Assembly: GCA_023052935.1 (NCBI GenBank)
Contig: CM041295.1
Coordinates: forward strand, 18,104,880-18,168,879
Direction of reading: 5' to 3'
Origin: Piezodorus guildinii
Taxonomy: Eukaryota; Arthropoda; Insecta; Hemiptera; Pentatomidae
Length of the DNA stretch: 64,000 nucleotides
The translations under genes and the position numbers were made by a program. The notes beneath the pieces were generated by a model that saw only the letters and a program-made list of their open reading frames with translations, ran no database searches and was not told where the DNA came from. Below are positions 11,351 through 23,246 of this stretch, in pieces. Position 1 is the first letter of the stretch. Every line of letters starts with the position of its first letter.

Positions 11351-12010
11351 GCTCTCCTCACCTGTCGTAAAAAAGGGATCCGATGGACTTGAAAGATGGT
11401 CCAGGGATGCAACGCTATTCAATCCTATCCTCGCCTGAACGCAAAACAGCCAAATATTGCTTTGTAAAATATGTTCTCAACTTTTTTCAATATAATCCTC
11501 TCTGTGTTTAAAAAACATGTTTACTAGGTCAATAAGATTTATATATTATAAAAAAACGCTTTAAATTATTACACGATGGTTTATTATTTCCAAGAAAACT
11601 ATATTAGAGTGTAACTATTTATATAGCTGTTTAAAGACAATTAACTAATTTTAAAAGGAACCAATAATTAAAGCAAAATGGTCAATCACCACTGCTAATT
11701 TCAAAACGACATATCTCACCTATTTCTAAAGCAATTTCAATGATTCTTTTTTCGTTTTGTAAAAAATGAGTAAAAAGTGTGTATAAAACCAATATTTCAA
11801 TTCTTAAAATTTAATTTTAATTTTAAAAAATAATTATTCTCGGTATCTAGGTTAAAAAACACTAATAAATGTTTTATCTAGCTTCAAAAATTATTGAGTA
11901 ATGGGATAAATTCATAATTAATCAGCCCACCATCATCTACTATTTTTTTACGATATACATCGGTCCAGTAGTTTCAGAGAAAAGTCATGTACGGCGGACA
12001 AATGGATTTT
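11351..12010. other. No gene seen
   Basis: AT-rich; no long reading frame or recognisable repeat. Confidence 0.4.
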
Positions 12011-12015
12011 TTTTA

Positions 12016-12307
12016 TTCGTTGTTATTTGTTTATTTATTTAACGTCACTTTATGCTACTATGGCTAATGGGACGATGCTACAGTGGGAGTCCTAAATTTT
12101 GCCTTTCCAGGTTTTATTAGGATAGGGTTCTTTAACGAGTACCTGACATCGCATAGGCTCGGAACCACCTTTTAACGTCTCCTCCGAAGGACGGCATAAC
12201 TACGGATTTTTTACTCCCATTAAAAATCCTAGGATCACCTGCGGGTTTGAACCCATGACCTTTGGCTTGGAGGCTGTTATCCTAACCACCCAGCTACAAG
12301 TGATCCC
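12016..12307 (-). mobile_element. SINE-B, tRNA-derived, minus strand
   Basis: On the minus strand the head reads GGATCACTTGTAGCTGGGTG (A box at 12287-12297), then GGTTCAAACCC (B box at 12242-12252), and closes with GTGATCC, which complements GGATCAC as a tRNA acceptor stem would. The body carries CCGTCCTTCGGAGGAGACGT followed by TAAA, a block resembling conserved SINE central domains from other invertebrates (recalled, not checked). The tail is AAATAAATAAACAAATAAC. Flanks TTTTTTATTCGT and TTTTTTAAATTCGT may be the target duplication. Confidence 0.8.
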
Positions 12308-12454
12308 TTTTTTTAAATTCGTCATTCGGATTCTTCGTATCTTGAAACGTAAGCCCTTAAAATTTTAGGGGGGATTTTTTTATTTTTTGGTCGATTAAAA
12401 AGGTTCATTAATGAAAATTATTAACCAAGACGCTAAGAACTTATTTTAATACAA

Positions 12455-12500
12455 GGGACTACCTTTTAACGTCCCCTCCGAAGGACGGCACGCATGCTAT
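12455..12500 (-). mobile_element. SINE-B central-domain scrap
   Basis: CCTTTTAACGTCCCCTCCGA then AGGACGGCA matches the same part of SINE-B at 12167-12194. Confidence 0.7.
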
Positions 12501-12550
12501 AGCAAACGTAGTGAGTACCCCTCTTGTAATGAATTTTTAAAAATCTGGGT

Positions 12551-12600
12551 TTTCACTTTTACTTACTTATATATGAAATTTCTCAAAATTCCCGCAAAAA
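12551..12600 (+). mobile_element. R900 left-end scrap
   Basis: CACTTTTACTTACTTATATATG followed shortly by CCCGCAAAAAAAGTCTGT, with the intervening part deleted. Confidence 0.55.
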
Positions 12601-12712
12601 AAGTCTGTCGGAGCATCAATCTAGCTCAGAAACGATAAGTTGCATGATAAATAATTGGTTCTAAATTCTTCTAAAAGTTTATTATGGTATACAACAATAG
12701 TTATTTTGAGGC

Positions 12713-12742
12713 TACGTTTCGGAGCTTTTCTCCGTCTTCAGG
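12713..12742 (-). ncRNA. Hammerhead-like motif
   Basis: Minus strand: CUGAAGA, extra C, GGAG, loop AAAAG, CUCC, GAAACGUA. The stem differs in sequence from the other copies but still pairs perfectly over 4 bp. Confidence 0.5.
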
Positions 12743-12934
12743 ACTCACAACAATACGACAGGGATTCAGTGTCAAATTTTCGTACCTTCTTTACCCAAAG
12801 AATCTTTATTTTGGTTAATTTATTCATTGATTAATAATATACAATAATAGTTTCCATTATAAAACAATGTAACTTGAATAAACACCACAAAATAACGAGG
12901 AATTAAAAATATTTAGTTTCATTAAAGAGAGAGC

Positions 12935-13261
12935 ACGTGGTCTAGTTGGTAGAGCGCTAGTCTACTGTGCTCCGGGTCCTGGGTTCGAATCTCGGCTGTG
13001 GCGGAATAGTATTTATTCTGTTATTTCAGCCGGGGGGCGATCCTGGGGCATGGAGACCCTCCTGGGGCACACCCAGCCTCTATAAAGTGGGTACCCGAAA
13101 AAGGGGGAAAAAACCTGGCGGCTGAGCGTGATCTTGGCCGAATCACGGCATTGCACTGCCGTTGGCCTAGAAACAGTACGAATCTCTACATGTACTGAGC
13201 CCAAAACTCTCCATGAGTTGTAGTGGCACAGGATGTTTTTTTTTTTTTTTTTTTTTTTTTT
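12935..13261 (+). mobile_element. SINE-A, full copy with tRNA-like head and T-run tail
   Basis: A box TGGTCTAGTTGG (12938-12949) and B box GGTTCGAATCT (about 12982-12992) give a clear Pol III tRNA-type head. The body ends ...GTGGCACAGGATG followed by 26 T. Flanking 12925-12934 (AAGAGAGAGC) and 13262-13271 (AAGAGATAGC) agree at 9 of 10 bases and may be the target duplication. The head and the T-run are on the same strand, so the 3' tail is T rather than A. Confidence 0.8.
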
Positions 13262-13271
13262 AAGAGATAGC

Positions 13272-13889
13272 AAGGTGGAATAATTGTGTAAATAAATAAA
13301 TCACCAGTATTATACAATCGAACAACAAATATTTACATAAAATAAACGAAATAAAAAGTGCCCTAAAAGAAAAAAAAAGTTTATGTTGTCTTCTCCTTCA
13401 AACAGAACCGTAGCTTCCCACGGCTGGAGTCCAAACATCCCTCCCAACGAATAATCTCAAGCCGAAAAAAAATACATTAACGACATTTAATAAGAAGTTG
13501 AACTACATAAATTTAAAACATGAATATTGCTGTTTTAAAATTTGTACGTATTGAGAAGTTTTACAATTTGTCTATATACTTCTTCAGTTATCAACTGCAT
13601 TTAACTGATTGCATCAACGTTGTGCATTGATTAATAGGTGTTAGTTAAAGAATAGGAAATATAAAAATAAAAAGTCACTTTAATGAACGAAAATAAAAAC
13701 GATTTACAAATAAGAAATAAAACGATGCACTTCTACTTGAAAATTAATTAAACAAGAAAACTGTTTTTTTTTTAGGTCCACACAGAATTAAAAGGCTGGA
13801 TCACTACATAAAAACAATATCGCACACAACAGGTAATTGCTTGAACAGGTTACCACTTTGTTGCAGGTAAAAGTTAAATATTAATAATT
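13272..13889. other. No gene seen
   Basis: AT-rich with several A runs; nothing recognised. Confidence 0.4.
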
Positions 13890-13976
13890 ATATTACTTTG
13901 TATGTTAATAGTTCATTTACTTATTGTACTGTTTACAGTTATAAATTTCAATAAAATAATTTAAGAAAAAAAAAAT
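13890..13976 (+). mobile_element. Jockey-type LINE 3' tail
   Basis: TACTTATTGTACTGTTTACA then GTTATAAATTTCAATAAA and an A-rich end. This is the family signature seen at 18517 and 62935. Confidence 0.65.
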
Positions 13977-14139
13977 TACTTTTCACCACACAACACTGAG
14001 ACCTAATGCCATCGTGTAACCTACACACGTGTAACAGTGAAACCGTGACAATGATGATCATTCTAAGGTATTTCTTTTACCTGCTTTATAAAACCTTACC
14101 TTTATAATGCAAAAATATAATTAACTTTGTATAATCCTC

Positions 14140-14322
14140 CGTGGCGCCTGAAAAGGAAATAACCCCGGGACCTTCTAGTTTAGAATATTTTTAGGGTGCT
14201 GCCGATGGGTAGTGTCTCTACATGTACTTCATGACAGTTTTATATATTACTTTCACACTTACTAGATGTATTTTTATTTAATACAGTTGTAAATATCAAT
14301 AAATATGTTTTTAAAAAAAAAT
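14140..14322 (+). mobile_element. Jockey-type LINE 3' fragment
   Basis: AATCCTCCGTGGCGCCTGAA encodes the PPRRLKR block. The fragment ends ATACAGTTGTAAATATCAATAAA plus an A run. Confidence 0.75.
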
Positions 14323-14358
14323 ACAAAAAAACTGTGTATTGTAATATAAATGAAAAAT

Positions 14359-14428
14359 AAACGGTTTTGTAAGAAGAACAAAACAATACTTCAACTTATA
14401 TTACTTTGTCTTTCTTACAAAACCGTTT
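14359..14428. repeat. 17-bp perfect inverted repeat
   Basis: AAACGGTTTTGTAAGAA (14359-14375) is the exact reverse complement of 14412-14428, with a 36-nt spacer. It lies upstream of a hammerhead-like motif and could be one end of a small element. Confidence 0.85.
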
Positions 14429-14731
14429 TCTTAGTTCTTAATTTTGAATGTTATCATAATCATATATCCGAATAAATAAATATATTATTGTTAATTTAGA
14501 TCTTAGTTTTATAGTTCTCAATTCCATATATATTTAAAAGCTATTATTTTCATAATTTCATAACCATAATTAGTTGCTTAGTTTCTCATTATAATTTTTA
14601 AATATTTTATACCAATTTAATTAGAATTTTATCTTAATGTTTATTTTCGTTTTTATTACCATTATTATTTTACTTAACTTATTATTATTAATTCTTATAA
14701 TTGTATCCACTGTTATCGTGTTTTTCTTAAC

Positions 14732-14767
14732 CCTGAAGAAGGCCCACAATGTTGGCCGAAACGTTGG
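14732..14767 (+). ncRNA. Hammerhead-like motif
   Basis: CUGAAGA, extra A, GGCC, loop CACAATGTT, GGCC, GAAACGUUGG. A T-rich leader precedes it, as at 23647. Confidence 0.5.
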
Positions 14768-15825
14768 CCCATAATAAAATAGGCTTATTAGTGCCTTATT
14801 TCTTTATGAACTTACCGCAACGAACTTTTCTATCACGTCTTCTATTAATCGATTATTTAATCTAAAACTAGCGTTTCCAACGAAACAATAAAATTCTTTA
14901 TTTATACAATGCTTGAGTATATGGAAAACTTGATTTCAAGAAGGAACCTAAGAGGAAGTGGTCTGTTGAGCGCAGCGGATTGTTAATTCAACGTCATAAA
15001 TAACAATATTATATATTTTTTACTTTTAATTAAGTGTTGTTCATTTACATCGAAAATAGCTGAGCAAGCTTTAGGATTCAGGAAAAATCGAAAGAACATA
15101 TTAACATCAAAGGAATTAGAAGTTTACTACGTAAAAACAAAGAACAAATATTTCCGTGGCGAATAACGAGGATTTTTAAATAATATGATAAAATAAATGT
15201 ATGTAGGTAATGAATCCGGGATGAGGAGAATATTATACTGTCCCTTTAACTACTAGACGCCGCCGCTGCGGTAGGATAACTAAAGCAAAATTAATATTAA
15301 AAAAACAATTAGTAATGGAAAAATTGTTAATTCCATTATTATCCGACCCTATTATTAGCAATGCAATTCTCCACCCGCTTGTTTATTTTCTAATTTCCAA
15401 CCATAAATAAATTTACTTCCGAGCCTCATACATCTATATTCAAAGTGTAATTTTAATTATGCTAAACCACAAACGCTACCCCCTAAGTAATCTGCCCTAA
15501 CGGTAAGAAAAGAAACAATTTGAGCTAACGGCGTTGGCTTCGCTCAGCTCAGTCAGCTTTCTTGTTCCCCACAACATAAGCCACAGGAGATCCCAAAGGC
15601 AGATGGGTAGGAATTAAAATCACATTTAACTAATACTTGGATCAATTATAATTTACTTTTGTAATTATAAAAATAATACAAACATCTCAATAACACACGA
15701 CTTTTACTCATCTGCGTAGTTAAAATTAATTTAAGAATTCTTAAACCGAGTTTAAGTATAAACGTGTTACATTGAGTTTTGATGGAAATATATTTTTTTG
15801 TAAATAAGTAATATAACGAAAAAAA
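14768..15825. other. No gene seen
   Basis: AT-rich with a few GC-richer islands (near 15255, 15530). No convincing frame, repeat or RNA gene. Confidence 0.4.
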
Positions 15826-16720
15826 TCTGGTGCGCGCAACACATGACCTTCACACACCTCCGTTATTTATATCAATATAAGAATTTTTAAACAAATTTAG
15901 AAACGAAAATAAATTGTTAAACAATTATTTACATTGGATTTCAAGAGAAACATGTTTTATTAAATAACCTATTATATTATTATTTACGACAATCAGTATT
16001 TTTATCAGCCTTTCATCACTCTCCGTTAACATTTACAATAGTATGTGTAAGATGATAATTTTCTAAAATGTTAGCATTCTAACGGTATATTATACATGTA
16101 TATTACTATTCATAAGTTTAAAAACAAAAAATTGAATTAAAAAATATTTTTGCAGTTATCTTCTTTAGTTGGTTATGGAATTCGTTCAACTTATATATTT
16201 ACCAGTTTTTTATTTACTAATCAGATGGTATGGTGAATTTCATAAAAACTACAAAATTAAAGGTACTTTAGAGGAAGAAATTTAAAAATATCGGCATTTA
16301 AGCCCTTTTAGACTATTTCAATCAGAATGAAACCTACATGATATAAGGCCCATCCAATTTTACGTCGATATAGCGATCGATCGATAATCAAAATCGTTAT
16401 AGCCGTTTTTGAGAAAACCGTAAAGAGGTGCACAATGCATAGAATAAAGTGGCTATTCTGGTTAGTTCATTCCGGTAAAAAAGTTGCTGTAACATCTCGG
16501 GCGTATAGTTGTCTTAAATATGAAATTTCAGTTTAATAGGGCTTTTCGTTTACGCGCTGGACTTGCTACACGCGGACACACAGACTTTTTTGTGAGATTT
16601 AGTCATTTAGACTTAGGAGACCCTAAAATGTGTATTTCCGTCGAAAACTGGAATTCGAAAATTTGTCACGATCGCAATATTTTCCCTTACTAAAGATTTC
16701 ATATATAGGTAAGTGAATGT
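15826..16720 (-). mobile_element. R900 repeat, complete copy, minus strand
   Basis: Starts TCTGGTGCGCGCAACACATG and ends GGTAAGTGAATGT, the reverse complements of the R900 ends. Flanked by A runs (T on the element strand) on both sides. Confidence 0.8.
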
Positions 16721-16745
16721 AAAAATTTAAAAATACTTAATTTTT

Positions 16746-18722
16746 TCCGCTTTCCATCACTTTCTACTACCTTATAAAGCTTGGTATGTAAGATAATCCA
16801 TTTTTCAAATGTACTTAGCTTTCCAACGGTATATTATACGTCGTTATTACTATTCTTATGTTCAACATTAAAAAAAAAAAAAAAAAAAAAAAATGTTTGC
16901 TCTTTTCTTAATCGACAAAAATTAAAGTATCGAGATTCAAGCCCTAAATAACATTTTTTTTTATTTTTATCATTAACTATCCTATGGTATAGTACACATC
17001 TATGTTACAAAACTCCTAGACGGAGGAAATAAAAATTAGCTTGAAATATATGTTTGCTATTTTATGCTTCAGCTGGTTATCGCTCTCTTTCATATTTAAA
17101 CATGTTTTAGTAATGTTTACATCTAGAAATCGTTGATTATTACAAATCAACAAAACGAAGGGTACTTTATATTAAGACAGTTTTCAAATTCGTAATTTCA
17201 GCCCTCTTAGACATTTTCAATCAGGAGAAAACTACATAAAATATATGACCATTAATTATTTTACATCAATTTAGTAAGTTTAATGAAAAAAGGTAAGCGT
17301 TAATGCTGTTATTGAGGATATTGTAAAAAATTGCTTCTTCCGGTTCGTTAATTTTGGTGAAAAAGCTGATGTAACATATGATTGTCTTCAATATGAAAAA
17401 TAAGTTTCGTAAACCTTTATCCTATCCTAAAATGAATCATGTTATCCCTGACCACCAGTTTGGCTTTCGAACATCTCATTCTACAATACAACAATGTCAC
17501 CACATGGTGGATGTAGTGTCCTCTACATTGGAGCGCCGAATGTACTGCACTGGAGCCTTTCTTGACCTAGAACAAGCATTTAGTCGAGTCTGGCACCAGG
17601 GACTACTTTACAAACTCCGTCAATTCCTCACCCCTACATATTTCCTACTAAAGCGTTCCAATCTTACTGGCATAACCTTTAAGGTAAACTATAACTGTAA
17701 CCATCCTCGCACTGTCCTCAATACTTATACTGATGACACGTGTGTCTTATCCGTCCATAATGATCCAACTACTGCATCCCAAACCCTTCAGTCCCACATC
17801 ACAGCCATTGAAGAAAGGTGTCAAAATAGGAGGATTAAATTAAATCCCAACAAATCCCACCAAATCACCTTTACCCTTCGTCGCAAACCGATGACTTCCT
17901 GCCCCCCAGTATCCTTCAATAACATTACCCTTACTTCTGTAGAACAAATCCGATACCTAGGTCTCCATCTTGACAAGCGCCTTACTTGGAATCCTCACAC
18001 AAGACTGAAACGACAAGAAACTGCTCGAAGATTTCGATTAATACAACACTTACTAGACAAACGTTCAAATCTTCCAGTATATTACAAAAGACTCATCTAC
18101 ATCACAATTATCAGACCTATTTGGACATATGGAATCGAGCTTTGGGGCTCTACGAAACCCACTAATTCCTCCCGCATCCAGTCCTTACAATCCAAAATCC
18201 TTCGCAAAATCCTGAATGCTCCTTAATTTGTCACAAATCAACTCCTCCATAATGACCTAAACATCCTATTTGTTGCAGAAATAGCATAGATACTCCTCTT
18301 TCCATTCTAAACTCCCTGCACATACAAACCCACTTGTCCGTAATTTATCTTCCTCAGATATCCCTGATAACCCTCCAAGGCGACTGAAAAGAAGATGGCC
18401 TCGGGACCTACTGTCTTAAAATAGTTAGTGAAGTGCTACCACTGGTTAGTTCATTCTCAAGACATTTTCATGACTTTTTATTTTCATTCTACATATTTAC
18501 TTATTGTATACTTTAGTACAGTTGTAAATTACTATAAATAAAAAAATAAGTTTCGTAAGACGTTACTTTTGTGAGCTAAGATAACCATATACACACACCC
18601 ACATTATTTTTCTGGACTTCATCATTTAGATTTTTTGGACCCTAAAAAGTGTATTTCCGTTGAAAAACCCAATTCTTCACGATCGTAATACTTTCTCTTA
18701 CTATTTATTAGATAAATGAATG
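16746..18722 (-). mobile_element. R900 repeat, minus strand, split by a LINE
   Basis: 16746-17412 and 18542-18722 together align with R900. The left piece lacks the last 100 or so bases of the element. The break is filled by a LINE with a 17-bp duplication of AAAAATAAGTTTCGTAA (17396-17412 and 18542-18558). A 24-nt A run is at 16870-16893. Confidence 0.75.
17413..18541 (+). mobile_element. Jockey-type LINE, 5'-truncated and internally deleted
   Basis: The frame to 18226 encodes part of a Jockey-type RT: HQFGFRTSHSTIQQ, CTGAFLDLEQAF, then TYTDD in place of YADD, KxxRLTWNPHTRLKRQE and TYGIELWGST. The segment that should carry GVPQGSVLGP between the second and third of these is missing, and the first YADD-box residue is changed (YTDD), so this RT cannot be active. 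The 3' UTR ends ACAGTTGTAAATTACTATAAATAAAA. It is bounded by a 17-bp target duplication, so this copy is a dead-on-arrival insertion. Confidence 0.9.
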
Positions 18723-18793
18723 TAAATATTAAGGATTATAGTAAAATAAACTTGACAAATATTCATCAAATTAATATTGAAGAATAGTTAATT

Positions 18794-19009
18794 CAAATTA
18801 GAATTATTTATTCTGTTATTACAGCTCTGAGGAGACCCAGTGCTATAGAGGGGTACCTGGGGAACACCAAGTCTCTATAAAGTGGGCACCCGAAAAAATT
18901 GAGCTCGACCTAGGCCTAACACTAACTCTGCCGTGCAACAGTACTGACCTCTAAAAGTACTGAGCCCAAGATCCGCCATGTGTTGTAGTGGTATAGTTGG
19001 TTTTTTTTT
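18794..19009 (+). mobile_element. SINE-A, head-less copy
   Basis: Matches SINE-A from TATTTATTCTGTTATTACAG to GTTGTAGTGGTATAGTTGG plus nine T, lacking the tRNA-like head. Possible target duplication: ATAGTTAATT (18784) and ATAGTTATTT (19011). Confidence 0.75.
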
Positions 19010-19612
19010 CATAGTTATTTAGTAAATGAGTATAACGTCAACCAGCAATAATCGATAACATAGGTCATATTAAAAGGGTGTAAATTAATTATGTAAATAA
19101 TTTAAAGTCACTTAATAATTTAATTAAGGTTTACTTAATTCTTCTTATCTCAGGACAAGAATTAATTTAAACGTACTATAGTAAATTAAAGTGGATGCAT
19201 TAGATTCTTATTGTAATTAGTATTTATAAAATTCAAATGACTCGAATCGAAATTCACGGTATTAAGTCCAGTTCATATCGGGAGGGAAATGGCCACATTC
19301 CAAGTGGAATATTCTCGGAGAATATTAACTAAATGTAAATGTGATGGGGAGGCGACGTGTGATGGGCACCAGGATCACTACTGCATATTTCCATTCTCGT
19401 GGAAGAACTTAAAGCTTCAGGGATGGCTAGTTTTGTTTTCACGAGTGAGGAAAGAGGAAAAAACATTTCTTATAAATTTTTTTTTTTTTTTTAATGTGTG
19501 CTTAAGACCGCACTGCAGAAGTGAAAACTTCATAGCAATCGCACATTTTTTCACGGCTGAAGGAAGTCCACATCTGTCACTGACACACCATCTGAATTTA
19601 AAAGGTTATCAC

Positions 19613-19840
19613 TAGGGCTAGGATTTTCATGTAATTAAAAATGCCAAAAATGTAAATATATATGTATTGATTTTGATACAAATATGGAAATAATTATGTA
19701 AAATTAGTGAAATATGTACAGCCTCCTAAAACAGTCTATACTCTCATTTTTTTTTTATTATAATACAGAAACGGTTTTATTTTAAGCATAAAATATACAA
19801 AACAACACACTTTTTATTCGCTGTAAGCAAAACAGTTTGA
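19613..19840 (+). repeat. Dispersed repeat, uninterrupted copy
   Basis: Same sequence as 4866-4995 joined to 5901-5985, without the R900 insertion between them. Confidence 0.75.
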
Positions 19841-21601
19841 AAGTTAAGGTATTTTCAAACGTAAAACTACGCCGATTGGGGCCTTAGTATCTTCCAAATT
19901 GGCCCCTCTTTGATATTTTCTCGTATTTTTGCAAGAGTTTTTGATATATATCTTGCAGGAAATTTTTTTTCGAGGCTGATTCATCAGACATTTATTTTTA
20001 ATGTACTTTTTCAAAAATAATTTAAAAGACGGATTATTAAATTTGTCTAACGGAATGTCGGCCAGCAAAAACGCTCGACCAACTCTGTATAAGTGTTAGA
20101 AAATCGCGAAGATATTTTTTTTTTTTTTTTTTTTTTTTTTTGGACTTATCCCATTCCGACAAAAATGAATATGGAATAAATCAGAAAATATAATTTTCAA
20201 ATCGTGTTTGACGAGAGTAGCTCGCACTTGAAGACTCACAGTTGAACAAATAGGTTTGTTCTGTTTATTCAGAGCCAAAATCAAGGGAGATGGAATCTCA
20301 GCATTGTTTTTTGGGTTTGGTTCTGAGATGCAATTAACAGCTGGAATGGTGAAGTAAGTATTTATACTGAGGTTCTGACACTGATTTTTCTCTCAATAGC
20401 GGTACGTTTGTGGCGCCCTTACCCAGCTTCCACAAGCTTACGGTAGTGAAGTGGTTTAGAGAGAGGCGCTGGGAACGCTAGGATTCTGCTTTTCCCTTAA
20501 CAAGTGGGGGGGGGGGAGGATGCCCAGACCTAGGTTCCCGCAACATATTGCATGTAGATATGAGTGTGTTTATTAATACTTTAAAGGTTTCTTCTATATG
20601 TAATCTTAGATCACCTGTTGATTTAATAAAAAAATTACTGTGGTCTATAAACGCATTATATTTATTGCCCATCTTGAGAAAAATCGTAATATTTATGAAC
20701 TAAAATTGTTTGAAAAAAAAAATTGAGATGTGAAGGAGGTAAAATGGGATGGTTAGGAATGCGCCTCCAGGCAAAATCATAATTCAAGTCTTGACTGATT
20801 CCGTTTGTATTTTCCTAAGGTAGATAACACTACTCAAAGTTGTTAGTGTTGAGCTTTACATTATGTATTCAAGACAACTACAGTAGAAAATCCTTTCATG
20901 GAACTCGGCTATTCTAGTATAAGCTCTCTGAGTAGAGAGGCCCAGATTCCCTCCTTCACTGGAGACTCGGCATAGTCTTTGTGGAGATTTTAATATTTCT
21001 TTTATTTTTCTATTGCATCATTGAAACCCTACCCACCTTTTATGGTATGGAGAGGTCCGCTCTTTCATATTACGTTTTTTATTCAAAGTAATGAGAAATT
21101 CTTTTATATAAATATTCATTTACTTTTTTTTTTACTATTTTATGGGATTATCTAACGAACTGGTTGCCGGACGGAGCATTTAAATTCGCAGATATCTACC
21201 TCATCAGTGTTCTTGGAATGACAGAGCTGCGTTGTGCCAATCGGTATACAATCTCATCAACTCATTGCCTACGTATGCAAATGGAACTGGATCCCATTAC
21301 TGTGATTGATTAGTTTTATACTTTATGAAACAAATATATTATAAATTGGTTCAATCGAGAAATAATATATTCAGTCACACAAGACGGTTGTTGGGATGAG
21401 TGACGTTAAAACAAAATAAAAGAAAGATGGGCTAACGTAGACTCGATCCCATTTCGAAAAGAGCTGGTCTTGAGTACTTAACATTAAAATAAAAAAAAAT
21501 AGGTAATAGTAAATAAAAAGATAAAATTGAAAAAAAAAAATAAAGAAAATTTTAATAAAAAAATGAGGAAAAATTTACAAAAATATAAAAACCATTAGAT
21601 T

Positions 21602-21643
<42 letters not shown>

Positions 21644-23160
21644 AGAAATCTTCTATTAACCAAACTGTAAAAAAAAAAGTTTAAAAATTGGGTTTGTGTG
21701 TTAGTAATATTAAGAATCGTACAAAAAAATTAACAATTATAATGAGAAAAAATATCAAGGATAGTTAACTGTCCATAAATTCTTCGGTTCCGCACGACGG
21801 GTAGGCGACTCTGTAAGGACGGTGATCTTCAAGAAGACGAGACGAAGTCCTGATCAAAAAATGGTTTGAAGATGCCAATTGAGAAAAGCGTGCTCTCAGC
21901 TTACGAGTGTGATCGGTACTGGCTTGAGGGCAAGGGGGGCACTCTTATCTGTCTATAATCCCTAACTACACTATTGAATAGAAACACTAGAAGACGTAAG
22001 CTAACAAAAAATAAGAAATATTTTCCTCATTAAAAATAAAATATATATTTTTAATTTAATTTATTTTTTAAATTTCAAACAAAATATACAGGCAAAAAAA
22101 AAAGTATACATATAATTTTCAGGCTCAAACAACGGTAATATATATTAGAGCTTTAAGTCATCTAATGTGTGTGTAGAGGGTACCTCATATATGTCTCGTC
22201 ATAGTGTCAGAGCAGATAGGAGACCTTAAGTAGAACAAAAAGGTTCATATGACCCGTAATCCTATTCTCAACGGTTAGGAAGGAAAATCAAATTTTGAGA
22301 TTTTTGTTCTTACCCATACATGGTTTTCATTAAAAAATAAAAAAAAAAGTTTATAGGAGTAAGTACATTGAGTTTTGAAGGAAACATTTATCTTATATTT
22401 AATTAAGGTGACCTGACTTCCTGCTCTTGGCGGGACAGTCCCGAATTTTCACAATTTGTCCCACGTCTCGCGACGTTTTTGACGTGTGCTTTCTAAAAAT
22501 TCCTACGGACTACGACGACTGACATATTGCTTTTGCTACCCAGATCGAACGTTCTTATTTATCATAGAGTATCGATTTATGGGAAATTTCTATTAGCTTG
22601 TTATAGCTTCCGAGAAATAAATAAATATTGTTTTTGCTTCCCGAACGAACTAGAAATTCATTGTAAATATTCATTTGATGAAATAAAAGTCAGACGTAAC
22701 CTCTTTTCCTGCCGCATCGCTTTAGTCGTCGCTTTCTTCGTAGCATCCTGGGAATGTTCCCTTGTATCACCGCTCCACTCTACGGTCGGCCTAAGAGCCT
22801 GAAAATGGGAAATGCGAGGAAACTCAAATGCTTATATACTGCGCCCTAGGCAGTAAACCGGAGTCGGGATATAAAAATTCCAAGCGGTTCCTACATCATT
22901 TTCGAGGGTTGAAACATAAACTAAACCATAAAGTACATTTTCTGTACTATTTTCTTTTTGCTCATTGTGTTTCCATAAGATATGGATGCATGATACAGTA
23001 GAAACCCATTGACTGCATCCAGAAAATATTCAGATTAGGAAAATTATATATAATAATTAGTATTGATCGATTAAAAATATATGATATTCATTTTTTTTTT
23101 AAATTATGTCATTTTTTAAAATTATTATGAAGAGAAGAAACCCCATAACTAAATTTCGAC
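19841..23160. other. Long stretch without a recognisable gene
   Basis: T-run at 20116-20142, G-run at 20505-20518, A-rich block at 21530-21645 with a pure A run (21607-21641). At 22405-22480 a GGCGGGACAGTCCCGA segment resembles the end of some arthropod hAT-type MITEs, but I cannot find its partner. Frames here, including 22527-22802, show no family features. Confidence 0.4.
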
Positions 23161-23246
23161 AGATAGGAAAATATTTTTTAATTATAGTAATTTACAACTG
23201 TATTAAAGAACACAATAAGTAAATATGAGGAATGAAAAAAAAAAAA

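Noticed and set aside
12232..12307. Functional tRNA gene on the minus strand
   Set aside because: The acceptor-like ends pair, but it continues into SINE-B with a tail and flanking repeats.
12938..13005. Functional tRNA gene
   Set aside because: A and B boxes are present, but the stems do not close as a mature tRNA and the sequence runs on into the SINE-A body.
22405..22802. hAT-type MITE or coding frame at 22527
   Set aside because: The GGGACAGTCCCG start is suggestive, but I found no inverted partner, duplication or protein family.
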